Assembly: GCA_012837655.1 (NCBI GenBank)
Contig: DUQT01000262.1
Span: 1-5,287 of the forward strand
Direction of reading: 5' to 3'
Length of the DNA: 5,287 nucleotides
From: Actinomyces sp.
GTDB lineage: Bacteria > Actinomycetota > Actinomycetes > Actinomycetales > Actinomycetaceae
Position numbers and translations under genes: made by a program
Shown here: one piece after another, positions 1 through 5,287 of the stretch
Position numbering within the stretch: position 1 is the stretch's first letter
Layout of the letters: every line of letters begins with the position of its first letter
Notes under the pieces: model-generated
The model's input: only the letters and a program-made list of their open reading frames with translations
Told to the model about the DNA's origin: nothing
Database searches by the model: none

Positions 1-282
1 GAAGGCGCATCTGAACAGTGCCAGTTCATGCTCGACCACGACAACGTCAAGCAGTTCAACCGCTGGGATGAAAAGGACACTGAAGAGTGGTCAAACAAGG
101 TCCTAGACGGGCTAGTAGAAGCGTGGATCACCGAAGCAGAAGCTAACGGCCTCGCCGATGCCCGTGGCTACTACGAAACCTACAAGGAACTCGTCCAGGA
201 TGTCACTCAGGAAGACCTGGACAAGGACCCGGTAATCGCCTGCGTTAACGAGTTTTACGACCAGGGACGAAACGAGCGCTGA
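1..282 (+). CDS. dctP: TRAP transporter solute-binding protein DctP, C-terminal part (5' end outside window)
   Basis: The reading frame is open from the first base and ends at TGA (280-282), giving the last 93 residues of a protein that starts to the left of the window. The first ATG in the frame (28) is internal, because homology to the second binding protein in this window continues upstream of it to base 1. Against that protein (residues 284-373), 49 of 90 residues are identical by hand count with no gap, including QC.FML, RWDE, NGL.D, DPVIACVN and the final GR; this copy ends with three extra residues (NER). DctP proteins are extracytoplasmic receptors that bind an organic acid and deliver it to the DctQM membrane pair. 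Two cysteines (C7 and C81 of the visible part) are kept in both paralogues. The stop is followed at once by TAA, and dctQ begins 6 bases on, so the gene is co-transcribed with dctQM. Family assignment is firm; the ligand is unknown. Confidence 0.93.
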   Translation, partial: EGASEQCQFMLDHDNVKQFNRWDEKDTEEWSNKVLDGLVEAWITEAEANGLADARGYYETYKELVQDVTQEDLDKDPVIACVNEFYDQGRNER

Positions 283-288
283 TAATCA

Positions 289-843
289 ATGGACCGAATA
301 ATCCGATCGATCGTATCGGGGCTCGGTATCTTAGCAACTATCGCGACCGTCATCATGATGTTCTCGATATCTGCAGATGTTTTCTATCGAGTGTTCTATA
401 ACAAGTCACTGCCAGGACTTCTGGAGATCTCGGAAACCTCGTTGGTCGCGGCAGTATTCCTCGGAATGGGATACACGGCCCTCACTAACTCACACGTTGC
501 GGTTGACCTCTTGGTTAGTCGCATTAACCAAAAAATCGCACACGTACTAATCACGATCGCGTGGGTTCTGACCTCCGGACTGGTTGGTTGGATGTTCTAC
601 GCAACCTTGCACCGCGCCATGCAGTCCACTGCTGAGCGCGAAGTTCGAATGGGCCTAATCGCATGGCCGCAATACCCGGCTCGATGGATCATCGTCATCG
701 GATTGGGAGCCATGCTCATCGTCTCCATCTTCAACGTGATCCGCCTACTCAGAGGAAAGAACGTTTACGGAGACAGCGGCCTGTCTGAACAAGAGCGAGT
801 AGTCCAAGAAGCCATTGCGGAAGAGGAAGGAGCAAACGCATGA
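289..843 (+). CDS. dctQ: TRAP transporter small membrane subunit DctQ
   Basis: This 184-residue membrane protein matches the DctQ family in size and layout. Four hydrophobic segments are seen at about residues 7-29, 45-65, 85-108 and 131-153. The family signature after the first segment is present: DVFYRVFYN (30-38) followed by LPGLLEISE (41-49). HVAVDLL (69-75) and the P-x-R-W start of the last segment (130-133) also fit. DctQ pairs with DctM in the cytoplasmic membrane and contributes to docking the loaded binding protein. The last 30 residues are hydrophilic and acidic (QERVVQEAIAEEE), probably a cytoplasmic tail. The start is the only plausible one: in-frame TAA lies just upstream (283-285) and no other early start codon occurs. 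No clear Shine-Dalgarno is visible, so translation may be coupled to termination of the upstream dctP. The 3' end overlaps dctM by ATGA. Confidence 0.96.
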   Translation: MDRIIRSIVSGLGILATIATVIMMFSISADVFYRVFYNKSLPGLLEISETSLVAAVFLGMGYTALTNSHVAVDLLVSRINQKIAHVLITIAWVLTSGLVGWMFYATLHRAMQSTAEREVRMGLIAWPQYPARWIIVIGLGAMLIVSIFNVIRLLRGKNVYGDSGLSEQERVVQEAIAEEEGANA

Positions 844-2321
844 GCACCGGCGCAATAGTAATATTCGTCCTCATCCTCCTAATCGTCCTCCTTGCAATCC
901 GCATGCCAGTCGCATTCTCACTAGGACTGGCGGGCGCAACCGGACTACTAATTCTCAAGGGAGCTGGACACACAACCAACGTGCTTGGTTCAGTACCATT
1001 CACTGAAACCGCGTCCTTCTCACTAACCATCATCCCGATGTTCACCCTGATGGGCATGCTGGCAGTTAAAGCGCGTATCGCTGAGCAAGTGTTCGCCGTG
1101 GCTGCCTACCTTTTCAAGAAGATTCCAGGCGGCCTGGGCGTCGCAGCGATTATGGCTTCGGCCGGTTTCGCAGCGGTCTCGGGTTCATCGATTGGAACTG
1201 CGGCAACAATGTCGAAGCTTTCAATCGGCCAGATGCGCAAGTACGGATACCCAATCCCACTGGCCTCAGCGGCCGTTGCAGTTGCAGGTACCCTAGGCGC
1301 GCTAATCCCGCCCTCGGTCTTCCTGGTTCTATACGCAATCATGGTGGGCGAATCGGTGGCTGAAGTACTTGCGGCCGGTATTGTTCCAGGCATTCTGTCC
1401 GCGATCGTATATGCCATCTACATGAGCTACGCGGTCAGGCGCTACAAGTCAAAGAGGCAGGCTATTGCGGATGCTCCTGACCTGGAAACCGCGCTGGCAG
1501 TTGCATCCAAGCGCACCACGGAGGAGCAGGTTCTGGCAATCCGCGCAGAGCAGCCTTCCGACGGCTGGTCCTACCAGCAGCGAAACATTTCCTCCGCGCC
1601 CGTGCCTGATGCTCCCGTTGAAGGCATTGACATTACCAAGGTCACGAAGGTTCGCGAACTACCGTGGCGCGGTATTGCACGCCTCGTGATCCTGTTCGTG
1701 ATCGTGCTGGGCGGTATGTACTCCGGCGTATTCACGCCAACCGAGTCAGCCGCAATTGGCGCGCTCGCGGCGGGTGTCATGCTGGCTGTGGAAATGTTCC
1801 GCGACGGTCCGCGCTCCATAGTGGGAGCTTTCATCGAAGCGTTCAAAGAAACGGCCTCAACGACCTCGATGGTGTTTTCGATTATTGTCGGATCCGCGAT
1901 CCTGTCTTCATTCTTCGTAATGGCGAAGGTGCCGCGGATGCTGACAAACGCAGTCCTTGGATGGGGACTGCCCGGACACCTAACGCTTGGAATCATGCTC
2001 CTTGCTCTGATCCCACTGGGCATGGCACTGGAGTCGATTTCGATCCTGGTAATCACAGTTCCGCTCATCTACCCAGTTGCAATGGAACTCGGTTTCTCCG
2101 GTGTTTGGCTGGCAGTACTCGTTGTCAAGCTCATTGAGATTGGCATGGTCACCCCGCCCGTCGGCATCAACTGTTTCGTTGTAGCCGGTACAGCAAACGT
2201 CAAAACAGAGGACGTGTTTAGAGGCGTACTGCCCTTCGTCCTGCTAGACATGGCTCTGCTTGTCGTTCTGTTCTTCATTCCACAAATTTCGCTGTGGCTT
2301 CCTTCGCTCGTCCAGGTTTAG
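840..2321 (+). CDS. dctM: TRAP transporter large membrane subunit DctM (with enlarged central loop)
   Basis: This 493-residue protein is the ion-coupled transport subunit of the TRAP importer, an elevator-type carrier of the ion transporter superfamily. Family motifs appear in order: IRMPVAFSLGLAG (20-32), GSSIGTAATM (115-124), GTLGALIPPS (150-159), GGMYSGVFTPTESAA (291-305), GMALESISIL (394-403) and MVTPPVGIN (436-444). The two PP-containing hairpin regions that shape the substrate site are intact. Most DctM proteins are about 425-430 residues; the excess here lies mainly in a hydrophilic, charged stretch at about 202-275 between the two membrane halves, rich in Ala, Glu, Arg and Pro. The ATG overlaps the dctQ stop (ATGA) and has an AGGAAGGAG Shine-Dalgarno at 824-832, 7 bases upstream, so the start is secure and translation is coupled. 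The reading frame is continuous across the loop, so it looks like a natural extension rather than damage. Confidence 0.96.
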   Translation: MSTGAIVIFVLILLIVLLAIRMPVAFSLGLAGATGLLILKGAGHTTNVLGSVPFTETASFSLTIIPMFTLMGMLAVKARIAEQVFAVAAYLFKKIPGGLGVAAIMASAGFAAVSGSSIGTAATMSKLSIGQMRKYGYPIPLASAAVAVAGTLGALIPPSVFLVLYAIMVGESVAEVLAAGIVPGILSAIVYAIYMSYAVRRYKSKRQAIADAPDLETALAVASKRTTEEQVLAIRAEQPSDGWSYQQRNISSAPVPDAPVEGIDITKVTKVRELPWRGIARLVILFVIVLGGMYSGVFTPTESAAIGALAAGVMLAVEMFRDGPRSIVGAFIEAFKETASTTSMVFSIIVGSAILSSFFVMAKVPRMLTNAVLGWGLPGHLTLGIMLLALIPLGMALESISILVITVPLIYPVAMELGFSGVWLAVLVVKLIEIGMVTPPVGINCFVVAGTANVKTEDVFRGVLPFVLLDMALLVVLFFIPQISLWLPSLVQV

Positions 2322-2345
2322 AACCGGTGAGCCAAGGTAAATAAA

Positions 2346-2363
2346 CGTCCTGGGCAGAGGACG
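2346..2363 (+). other. small intercistronic stem-loop
   Basis: CGTCCT (2346-2351) and AGGACG (2358-2363) are exact inverted repeats around a 6-base loop. The element sits 24 bases after the dctM stop and one base before the stronger hairpin, so the dctM-dctP' spacer RNA would carry two stem-loops in a row. It has no T tract of its own. A structural role in RNA processing or stability is inference. Confidence 0.5.
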
Positions 2364-2364
2364 G

Positions 2365-2395
2365 CCCCCTCGGGGCATTTGTCCCGAGGGGGTTT
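2365..2395 (+). terminator. GC-rich hairpin between dctM and the second dctP; weak or partial terminator
   Basis: CCCCCTCGGG (2365-2374) pairs perfectly with CCCGAGGGGG (2383-2392) across an 8-base loop, a very stable 10-bp stem. Only three T residues follow (2393-2395), then CAAATTAATATTT, so it is a poor classical intrinsic terminator. Only about 16 bases separate it from the Shine-Dalgarno of the next gene, too little for a separate promoter after the hairpin. I therefore read it as a partial terminator or an RNA-stabilising or processing element that sets different levels of dctQM and the downstream binding protein. Confidence 0.65.
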
Positions 2396-2421
2396 CAAAT
2401 TAATATTTGGAGATGAACTAA

Positions 2422-3543
2422 ATGAAAACTCGTGTAGCCGTTGCGGCTCTAACTGCCGCCGCAACCCTTGCATTGACAGCTTGTAGTGGTGCAACGTCTG
2501 GACCCGGAGCTGAAGCAGAACACGACTTAATTCTTGCAACGATCACTGTTGACACGACCCCGCAGGCCGCGGCTATCAAGTGGTTCTTCAACGAGGTCAA
2601 CGAACGCACCGACGGACGCATCAACATCGACATGACGTCACCGGAGGAAATCTGCAAGGCAACCGAAACTGCAGAATGCGTTCGCGATGGTCGTGCTGAC
2701 ATTGGCGTTGCACTAGCCGACTACACCGCGCAGCTGTTCCCTGCAGAAGTCATCGTTTCAATTCCGTTCCTGTCGAACTCCTCCCAGCAGGCAACCATGA
2801 ACGCCCTGTGGCAGTCCTACAAAGAACACGAGGGCGCACAGGCCAAATGGGAGCAGATCGGCCTCAAGCCAGTCGCTCACTGGCCCGCCGGTCGCCTGAC
2901 CATTGGTGCGAACCACAAGATCGAAGGCATTGAGGACATGAAGGGGGACAAGTGGCGCGTACTTGGCCCCTACCTGGTGGAAGCGTTTGAATCCATCAAC
3001 GGCAACCCCGTGTCCCTGTCCGGCGCGGAAACTTATGAGGGTGTTCAGCGTGGCGTTGCCGACTCGGTCTCTTGGGCTATTGATGGCGCCGTTGACTACA
3101 ACCTCGCCGAACTCCTTTCCGAATGGGCCGACCCCGGAATCGGGCAGTACAACACGTTCGGAATGTGGCTAAATCCCAACACGTACGAGCATTTCTCTGA
3201 TGAAGACAAGAAAATTTGGGACGAGGTCGTTGAAGAGTTCAACACCGGAAAAGCTATGGAAGTCTTCGCTGAGGGCGCTGCTCACCAGTGTGACTTCATG
3301 CTTGAGCACCCCAATGTGAACTCATTCATCCGCTGGGATGAGGCCGCATCCAAGGAATGGGAAGACCGCATCGGTAATACCCTGGTTGACCACTGGATTT
3401 CCGAGGCAACAAAGAATGGCCTGGAAGACCCCGAGGGCTACCTCAAGCTCTACGAGAAGTACGTCAACGATGTGACTCCCGAAGAACTCGAAAAAGACCC
3501 TGTCATCGCGTGTGTAAACCGCTTTGAGGAAGAGGGTCGCTAA
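2422..3543 (+). CDS. dctP: TRAP transporter solute-binding lipoprotein DctP (second, complete copy)
   Basis: This 373-residue protein is a DctP-family receptor of ordinary or slightly long length. Residues 1-20 form a signal peptide (MKTR, then an Ala-rich hydrophobic core) ending in a lipobox L-T-A-C with the lipidated cysteine at 21, so it would be anchored to the outer face of the membrane. The mature chain opens with a beta strand (DLILATITVD, 35-44) and continues with the alternating fold of the family. GDKWRVLG (175-182) matches the region where DctP proteins carry the arginine that salt-bridges the ligand carboxylate, making R179 the likely residue; R158 in PAGRLTIG is another candidate binding residue. 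C78/C86 and C290/C364 could form disulfides. GGAG at 2409-2412 stands 9 bases before ATG. It lies 100 bases after dctM and is a paralogue of the binding protein at the left edge. The ligand is not predictable; a carboxylate is likely from the family. Confidence 0.95.
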   Translation: MKTRVAVAALTAAATLALTACSGATSGPGAEAEHDLILATITVDTTPQAAAIKWFFNEVNERTDGRINIDMTSPEEICKATETAECVRDGRADIGVALADYTAQLFPAEVIVSIPFLSNSSQQATMNALWQSYKEHEGAQAKWEQIGLKPVAHWPAGRLTIGANHKIEGIEDMKGDKWRVLGPYLVEAFESINGNPVSLSGAETYEGVQRGVADSVSWAIDGAVDYNLAELLSEWADPGIGQYNTFGMWLNPNTYEHFSDEDKKIWDEVVEEFNTGKAMEVFAEGAAHQCDFMLEHPNVNSFIRWDEAASKEWEDRIGNTLVDHWISEATKNGLEDPEGYLKLYEKYVNDVTPEELEKDPVIACVNRFEEEGR

Positions 3544-3570
3544 GCGCACGCAACTCCGCCCTCGAAAATA

Positions 3571-3608
3571 AGGCCGCCACCCAAACCGGGTGGCGGCCTA
3601 ATTTTTTT
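3571..3608 (+). terminator. strong intrinsic terminator, probably bidirectional
   Basis: AGGCCGCCACCC (3571-3582) and GGGTGGCGGCCT (3588-3599) form a perfect 12-bp stem with a 5-base loop (AAACC). AA and seven T residues (3602-3608) follow, a textbook factor-independent terminator for the TRAP operon, 27 bases past the dctP' stop. On the opposite strand the same hairpin is followed by TATTTT (complement of 3565-3570), so it can also end the convergent MFS transcript, whose stop codon is at 3621-3623. Confidence 0.93.
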
Positions 3609-3620
3609 GAATACTGGTTT

Positions 3621-5036
3621 TTAGTAGCCTGCGCCGCGCTCGAACGTGGCCGGCGTGCCGGTGACCTTGTCGGCCTTGACGGCGGCTTCGAGCTCCTTGT
3701 TGCCAGGAATGTCGTCCGCGTCCTTGCCAAGCGACTTACCCGTGCGGTCCTTGATGGTGGAAACCGCGATCAAGCCGATCAGCGTGAAGATAAACAGGTA
3801 TGCGGAAACAGCGGAGGATGTGCCGAAGTTCTCGTTCAGGAACGTCGCGATCATCGGAGCGAACGCGCCACCCAGAATCGAGCCGATCGCGTATGACAGG
3901 CCGGCACCGGAGTAGCGAACGCGAGCGGGGAACATCTCGGCAAACATTGCGGACTGCGGGCCGTAGGTTAGGCCAAGGCCGATGGTTAGCGGCAGAATAC
4001 CAACGATCACGCCAGCCCACGTTTGCGTGTCAATAAGCATGAACAGCGGGAACACCCAGATGAGCTGCAGGACGAACCCGATCTGGTAGGTGCGAACGCG
4101 GCCAATGGAGTCGGACAAACGCGCAGCCACCAGTGTGGTCACAATCCAGGATGCTGAAGCCAGCGTGATGATGTTCAGCATGTGGTTTTCGTCCATGCCC
4201 AAACCGTTTGAACCGGATGTGTAGGCAAGGATGTAACCACCGGTGATCATGTATCCCGCAACGCCGTTGCCCATAAAGGTGAGCGCTGCCTTAACGAGTT
4301 GGCGGCCGTTGTACTTGAACATCTGAATCAGCGGCAGACGAAGCTGGTCGTCTTCCTTGGCGACCTCTTCGAAGATGGGGGACTCCGCAACACCAAGGCG
4401 GATAAACATGCCCACCAGGATCAGGATGATCGAGAATAGGAACGGCACGCGCCAGCCCCACACGGTGAACGCGTCACCGGAGAACCAGTGAACGATTGAG
4501 AGAACCGCGGTTGCTGTCAGCATGCCAAGCGGAACACCGACCTGGGGGAAGCCGCCGTACCAGCCGCGCTTGTCAGCGGAAGCGTGCTCAACGGCCATTA
4601 GGGCTGCGCCGCCCCATTCGCCGCCTGCAGAGAATCCCTGCAAGACGCGCAAAAGGATCAGCAGGACCGGAGCCAGCATTCCGGCGCTCTGATAGGTCGG
4701 CAAGACGCCGATCAGGACGGTTGCCGTGCCCATCAGGATCAAGGTGGCGACCATCATTGCCTTTCGGCCGATCTTATCGCCAAGGTTGCCGGCAACAAGT
4801 GCGCCGAGTGGGCGGAAGAAGAAGCTAATGCCAACGGTTGCAAAACCAATGATTTGGCCTAGGAACGCATTGTCATTGCTCAGAGGATCAAAAAATAGTG
4901 GGCCGAAAATTAGTGCTACTGCATTTGCGTAGATAAAGAAGTCATACCACTCAACGGTCGTGCCAATCAGTGTTGCAATTGCGACGCGGCGGTCTTCCTT
5001 CTTCTTGGTGCTCAATACAAGGCGGTCGTTAGCCAC
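3621..5036 (-). CDS. MFS transporter, metabolite:H+ symporter (MHS) type
   Basis: This 471-residue, 12-helix carrier belongs to the major facilitator superfamily, in the group that includes shikimate, citrate, 2-oxoglutarate and proline/betaine symporters. Seen in order: GTTVEWYDFFIY (25-36) in helix 1, the loop 2-3 motif GNLGDKIGRK (83-92), RVLQGFSAGGEWGGAAL (130-146) in helix 4, GGFPQVGVPLG (161-171), the pseudo-repeat of the loop motif ARLSDSIGR (305-313) between helices 8 and 9, and FPARVRYSGAGLSYAIG (369-385) near helix 11. The EWYDFF and AGGEWGGA signatures are typical of this group. The last 40 or so residues are a hydrophilic cytoplasmic tail. The start is GTG (complement of 5034-5036) 8 bases after AGGAG. 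It is convergent with the TRAP operon and appears monocistronic within the window. The substrate is not predictable; an organic acid or compatible solute is plausible. Confidence 0.94.
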   Translation of the reverse strand: MANDRLVLSTKKKEDRRVAIATLIGTTVEWYDFFIYANAVALIFGPLFFDPLSNDNAFLGQIIGFATVGISFFFRPLGALVAGNLGDKIGRKAMMVATLILMGTATVLIGVLPTYQSAGMLAPVLLILLRVLQGFSAGGEWGGAALMAVEHASADKRGWYGGFPQVGVPLGMLTATAVLSIVHWFSGDAFTVWGWRVPFLFSIILILVGMFIRLGVAESPIFEEVAKEDDQLRLPLIQMFKYNGRQLVKAALTFMGNGVAGYMITGGYILAYTSGSNGLGMDENHMLNIITLASASWIVTTLVAARLSDSIGRVRTYQIGFVLQLIWVFPLFMLIDTQTWAGVIVGILPLTIGLGLTYGPQSAMFAEMFPARVRYSGAGLSYAIGSILGGAFAPMIATFLNENFGTSSAVSAYLFIFTLIGLIAVSTIKDRTGKSLGKDADDIPGNKELEAAVKADKVTGTPATFERGAGY

Positions 5037-5044
5037 TTTGCGCT

Positions 5045-5049
5045 CTCCT
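5045..5049 (-). promoter_or_regulatory. Shine-Dalgarno sequence that fixes the GTG start of the MFS gene
   Basis: Read on the - strand this is AGGAG (within GGACAGGAGAGC), 8 bases before the GTG at 5036-5034. No ATG lies near the N-terminus in this frame, and the EWYDFF helix begins about 20 residues in, as is usual for the family, so the GTG is the convincing start. Confidence 0.85.
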
Positions 5050-5139
5050 GTCCTTGGGCAGAGGGACGTACATTTTCATCAGCGGATCTAGATACACCTG
5101 TGGATCAGATATGACTCAAACGCTGATTCTGTGCCTTAC

Positions 5140-5157
5140 TTATACGGCGTCGTATAA
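5140..5157. promoter_or_regulatory. 18-bp inverted repeat, candidate operator upstream of the MFS gene
   Basis: TTATACG (5140-5146) and CGTATAA (5151-5157) are exact inverted repeats separated by GCGT. The size, symmetry and short spacer are typical of a site bound by a dimeric helix-turn-helix repressor such as a TetR- or GntR-family protein. It lies about 104 bases before the GTG start of the MFS gene. The core CGTAT recurs at 5159-5163 and 5169-5173. Which regulator binds is unknown, since none is encoded in the window. Confidence 0.55.
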
Positions 5158-5168
5158 ACGTATCGTTT
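5156..5168. promoter_or_regulatory. overlapping 13-bp inverted repeat, second operator candidate
   Basis: AAACG (5156-5160) and CGTTT (5164-5168) are exact inverted repeats around TAT. The site overlaps the last two bases of the 18-bp repeat, making a nearly continuous 29-bp block of dyad symmetry. Short repeats of this length occur by chance, but their stacking here makes a binding role more likely. Confidence 0.4.
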
Positions 5169-5172
5169 CGTA

Positions 5173-5183
5173 TATGATATCAA
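5173..5183. promoter_or_regulatory. AT-rich core with promoter-like hexamers on both strands
   Basis: On the - strand TATCAT (complement of 5174-5179) matches five of six -10 consensus bases, and TTGATA (complement of 5178-5183) matches five of six -35 bases. On the + strand TATGAT (5173-5178) also matches a -10 box at five of six. No pair has both a good partner and good spacing: for TATCAT the -35 would be only GGTTTT or similar. The MFS promoter very probably lies here, close to the inverted repeats, but the exact elements and whether a divergent promoter exists are unresolved. Confidence 0.4.
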
Positions 5184-5190
5184 GTTTAAC

Positions 5191-5223
5191 GCGCGAAAAA
5201 CCGGACAGAAAGGCTTTTCGCGC
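5191..5223. repeat. 33-bp inverted repeat with perfect 9-bp arms
   Basis: GCGCGAAAA (5191-5199) and TTTTCGCGC (5215-5223) are exact inverted repeats around a 15-base interior. The interior adds a possible CC/GG pairing after one mismatch. Neither strand has a T tract directly after the arm, so it is not an obvious terminator. It could be a wide-spaced operator, an RNA stem-loop in a leader transcribed to the right, or the weak end signal of a gene beyond the window. Confidence 0.5.
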
Positions 5224-5232
5224 AAGTGATTT

Positions 5233-5258
5233 GTTCAATTCAAAGAACGAACGTTCAA
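5233..5258. repeat. GTTCAA direct repeat spaced exactly 20 bp, second copy within a GAACGTTC palindrome
   Basis: GTTCAA occurs at 5233-5238 and 5253-5258, a 20-bp period that places both on roughly the same helix face. The second copy overlaps the 8-bp palindrome GAACGTTC (5249-5256). No gene can be supported between here and the window edge. It may be part of the regulatory region of a gene to the right, but the repeat is short and could be chance. Confidence 0.3.
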
Positions 5259-5287
5259 AAAAGTGTCGCCGCGCCAGTTTATTAGGC

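Noticed and set aside
28..282. Treating the ATG at 28 as the start of a small protein
   Set aside because: The same frame is open to base 1, and its upstream codons (EGASEQCQF) match the second DctP (EGAAHQCDF), so the ATG is an internal methionine.
815..1006. 63-codon + strand frame across the dctQ-dctM junction
   Set aside because: Out of frame with both genes, and the composition (many Asn, His, Arg, Pro) is not protein-like. The ATGA overlap already explains the junction.
1571..2068. 165-codon open frame on the - strand across dctM
   Set aside because: It lies wholly antisense to a well-supported dctM, its translation is Ser/Thr/Ile/Pro-rich with no recognisable domain, and such frames are common opposite GC-biased codons.
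1664..2137. 157-codon open frame on the + strand, different frame within dctM
   Set aside because: It overlaps the conserved second half of dctM; the product is Arg/His/Cys-rich with no motif, as expected of an out-of-frame shadow.
2413..2421. Two-codon ATG-AAC-TAA minimal frame just before the second dctP start
   Set aside because: It overlaps the Shine-Dalgarno spacer and is explained by chance; no stalling motif or ribosome site of its own.
3503..3730. 75-codon - strand frame spanning the 3' ends of the MFS and second dctP genes
   Set aside because: It runs through the strong terminator hairpin and overlaps two real genes; the product is low-complexity Arg/Ser/Pro.
5084..5111. Imperfect direct repeat GGATCTAGATA / GGATCAGATA
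   Set aside because: One short imperfect pair with no further copies; not distinguishable from chance.
5078..5127. ATCAGCG / CGCTGAT inverted repeat in the MFS leader
   Set aside because: Seven-base arms 36 bases apart are expected by chance at this scale, and nothing around them suggests a riboswitch or attenuator.
5263..5287. GTG at the right edge opening a frame that reads MSPRQFIR
   Set aside because: No Shine-Dalgarno precedes it, and only eight codons are visible, too few to support a gene.
1..5287. Mobile elements, CRISPR arrays, tRNA or rRNA genes
   Set aside because: No transposase or integrase motifs, terminal repeats, spaced repeat arrays or cloverleaf-like segments were seen; the DNA is almost all explained by transport genes and their signals.

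Overview
The window looks like a chromosomal stretch from a Gram-positive actinobacterium. GC content is moderate (mid-50s % by eye), codon use favours C and G at the third position, and the solute-binding protein is a lipoprotein with an Actinobacteria-like N-terminus. An Actinomycetaceae-type genome is my best guess, but the sequence alone does not settle the genus.

Positions 1-2321 on the + strand hold the end of a tripartite TRAP (DctP-DctQ-DctM) carboxylate importer operon. It starts with the 3' end of a binding-protein gene that runs in from the left edge. The small membrane subunit dctQ follows after 6 bases, and the large membrane subunit dctM overlaps dctQ by 4 bases. A tandem stem-loop region (2346-2395) with only a short T tract separates dctM from a second, complete binding-protein gene (2422-3543). 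The two binding proteins are clearly paralogous: by hand count, 49 of 90 aligned C-terminal residues are identical with no gaps. The layout is therefore P-Q-M-P', one membrane pair with two candidate receptors. A strong hairpin at 3571-3608 ends the unit and probably also stops the convergent gene.

Positions 3621-5036 on the - strand encode a complete 471-residue MFS transporter of the metabolite:H+ symporter type, starting at GTG behind a good Shine-Dalgarno sequence. Its 250-base upstream region is AT-richer and full of short symmetric elements: an 18-bp inverted repeat, an overlapping 13-bp inverted repeat, a 33-bp inverted repeat with 9-bp arms and a 20-bp-phased direct repeat. It looks like a regulated promoter region, but no regulator gene is inside the window.

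Taken together this is a carboxylate-uptake neighbourhood: a high-affinity, binding-protein-dependent, ion-driven TRAP importer beside a secondary symporter. The substrates cannot be read from the sequence. I found no evidence of mobile elements, CRISPR arrays, tRNA/rRNA genes or an undescribed multi-gene system. The points that merit attention are the duplicated binding protein, the enlarged hydrophilic loop in DctM, the intercistronic hairpins and the operator-like upstream region.
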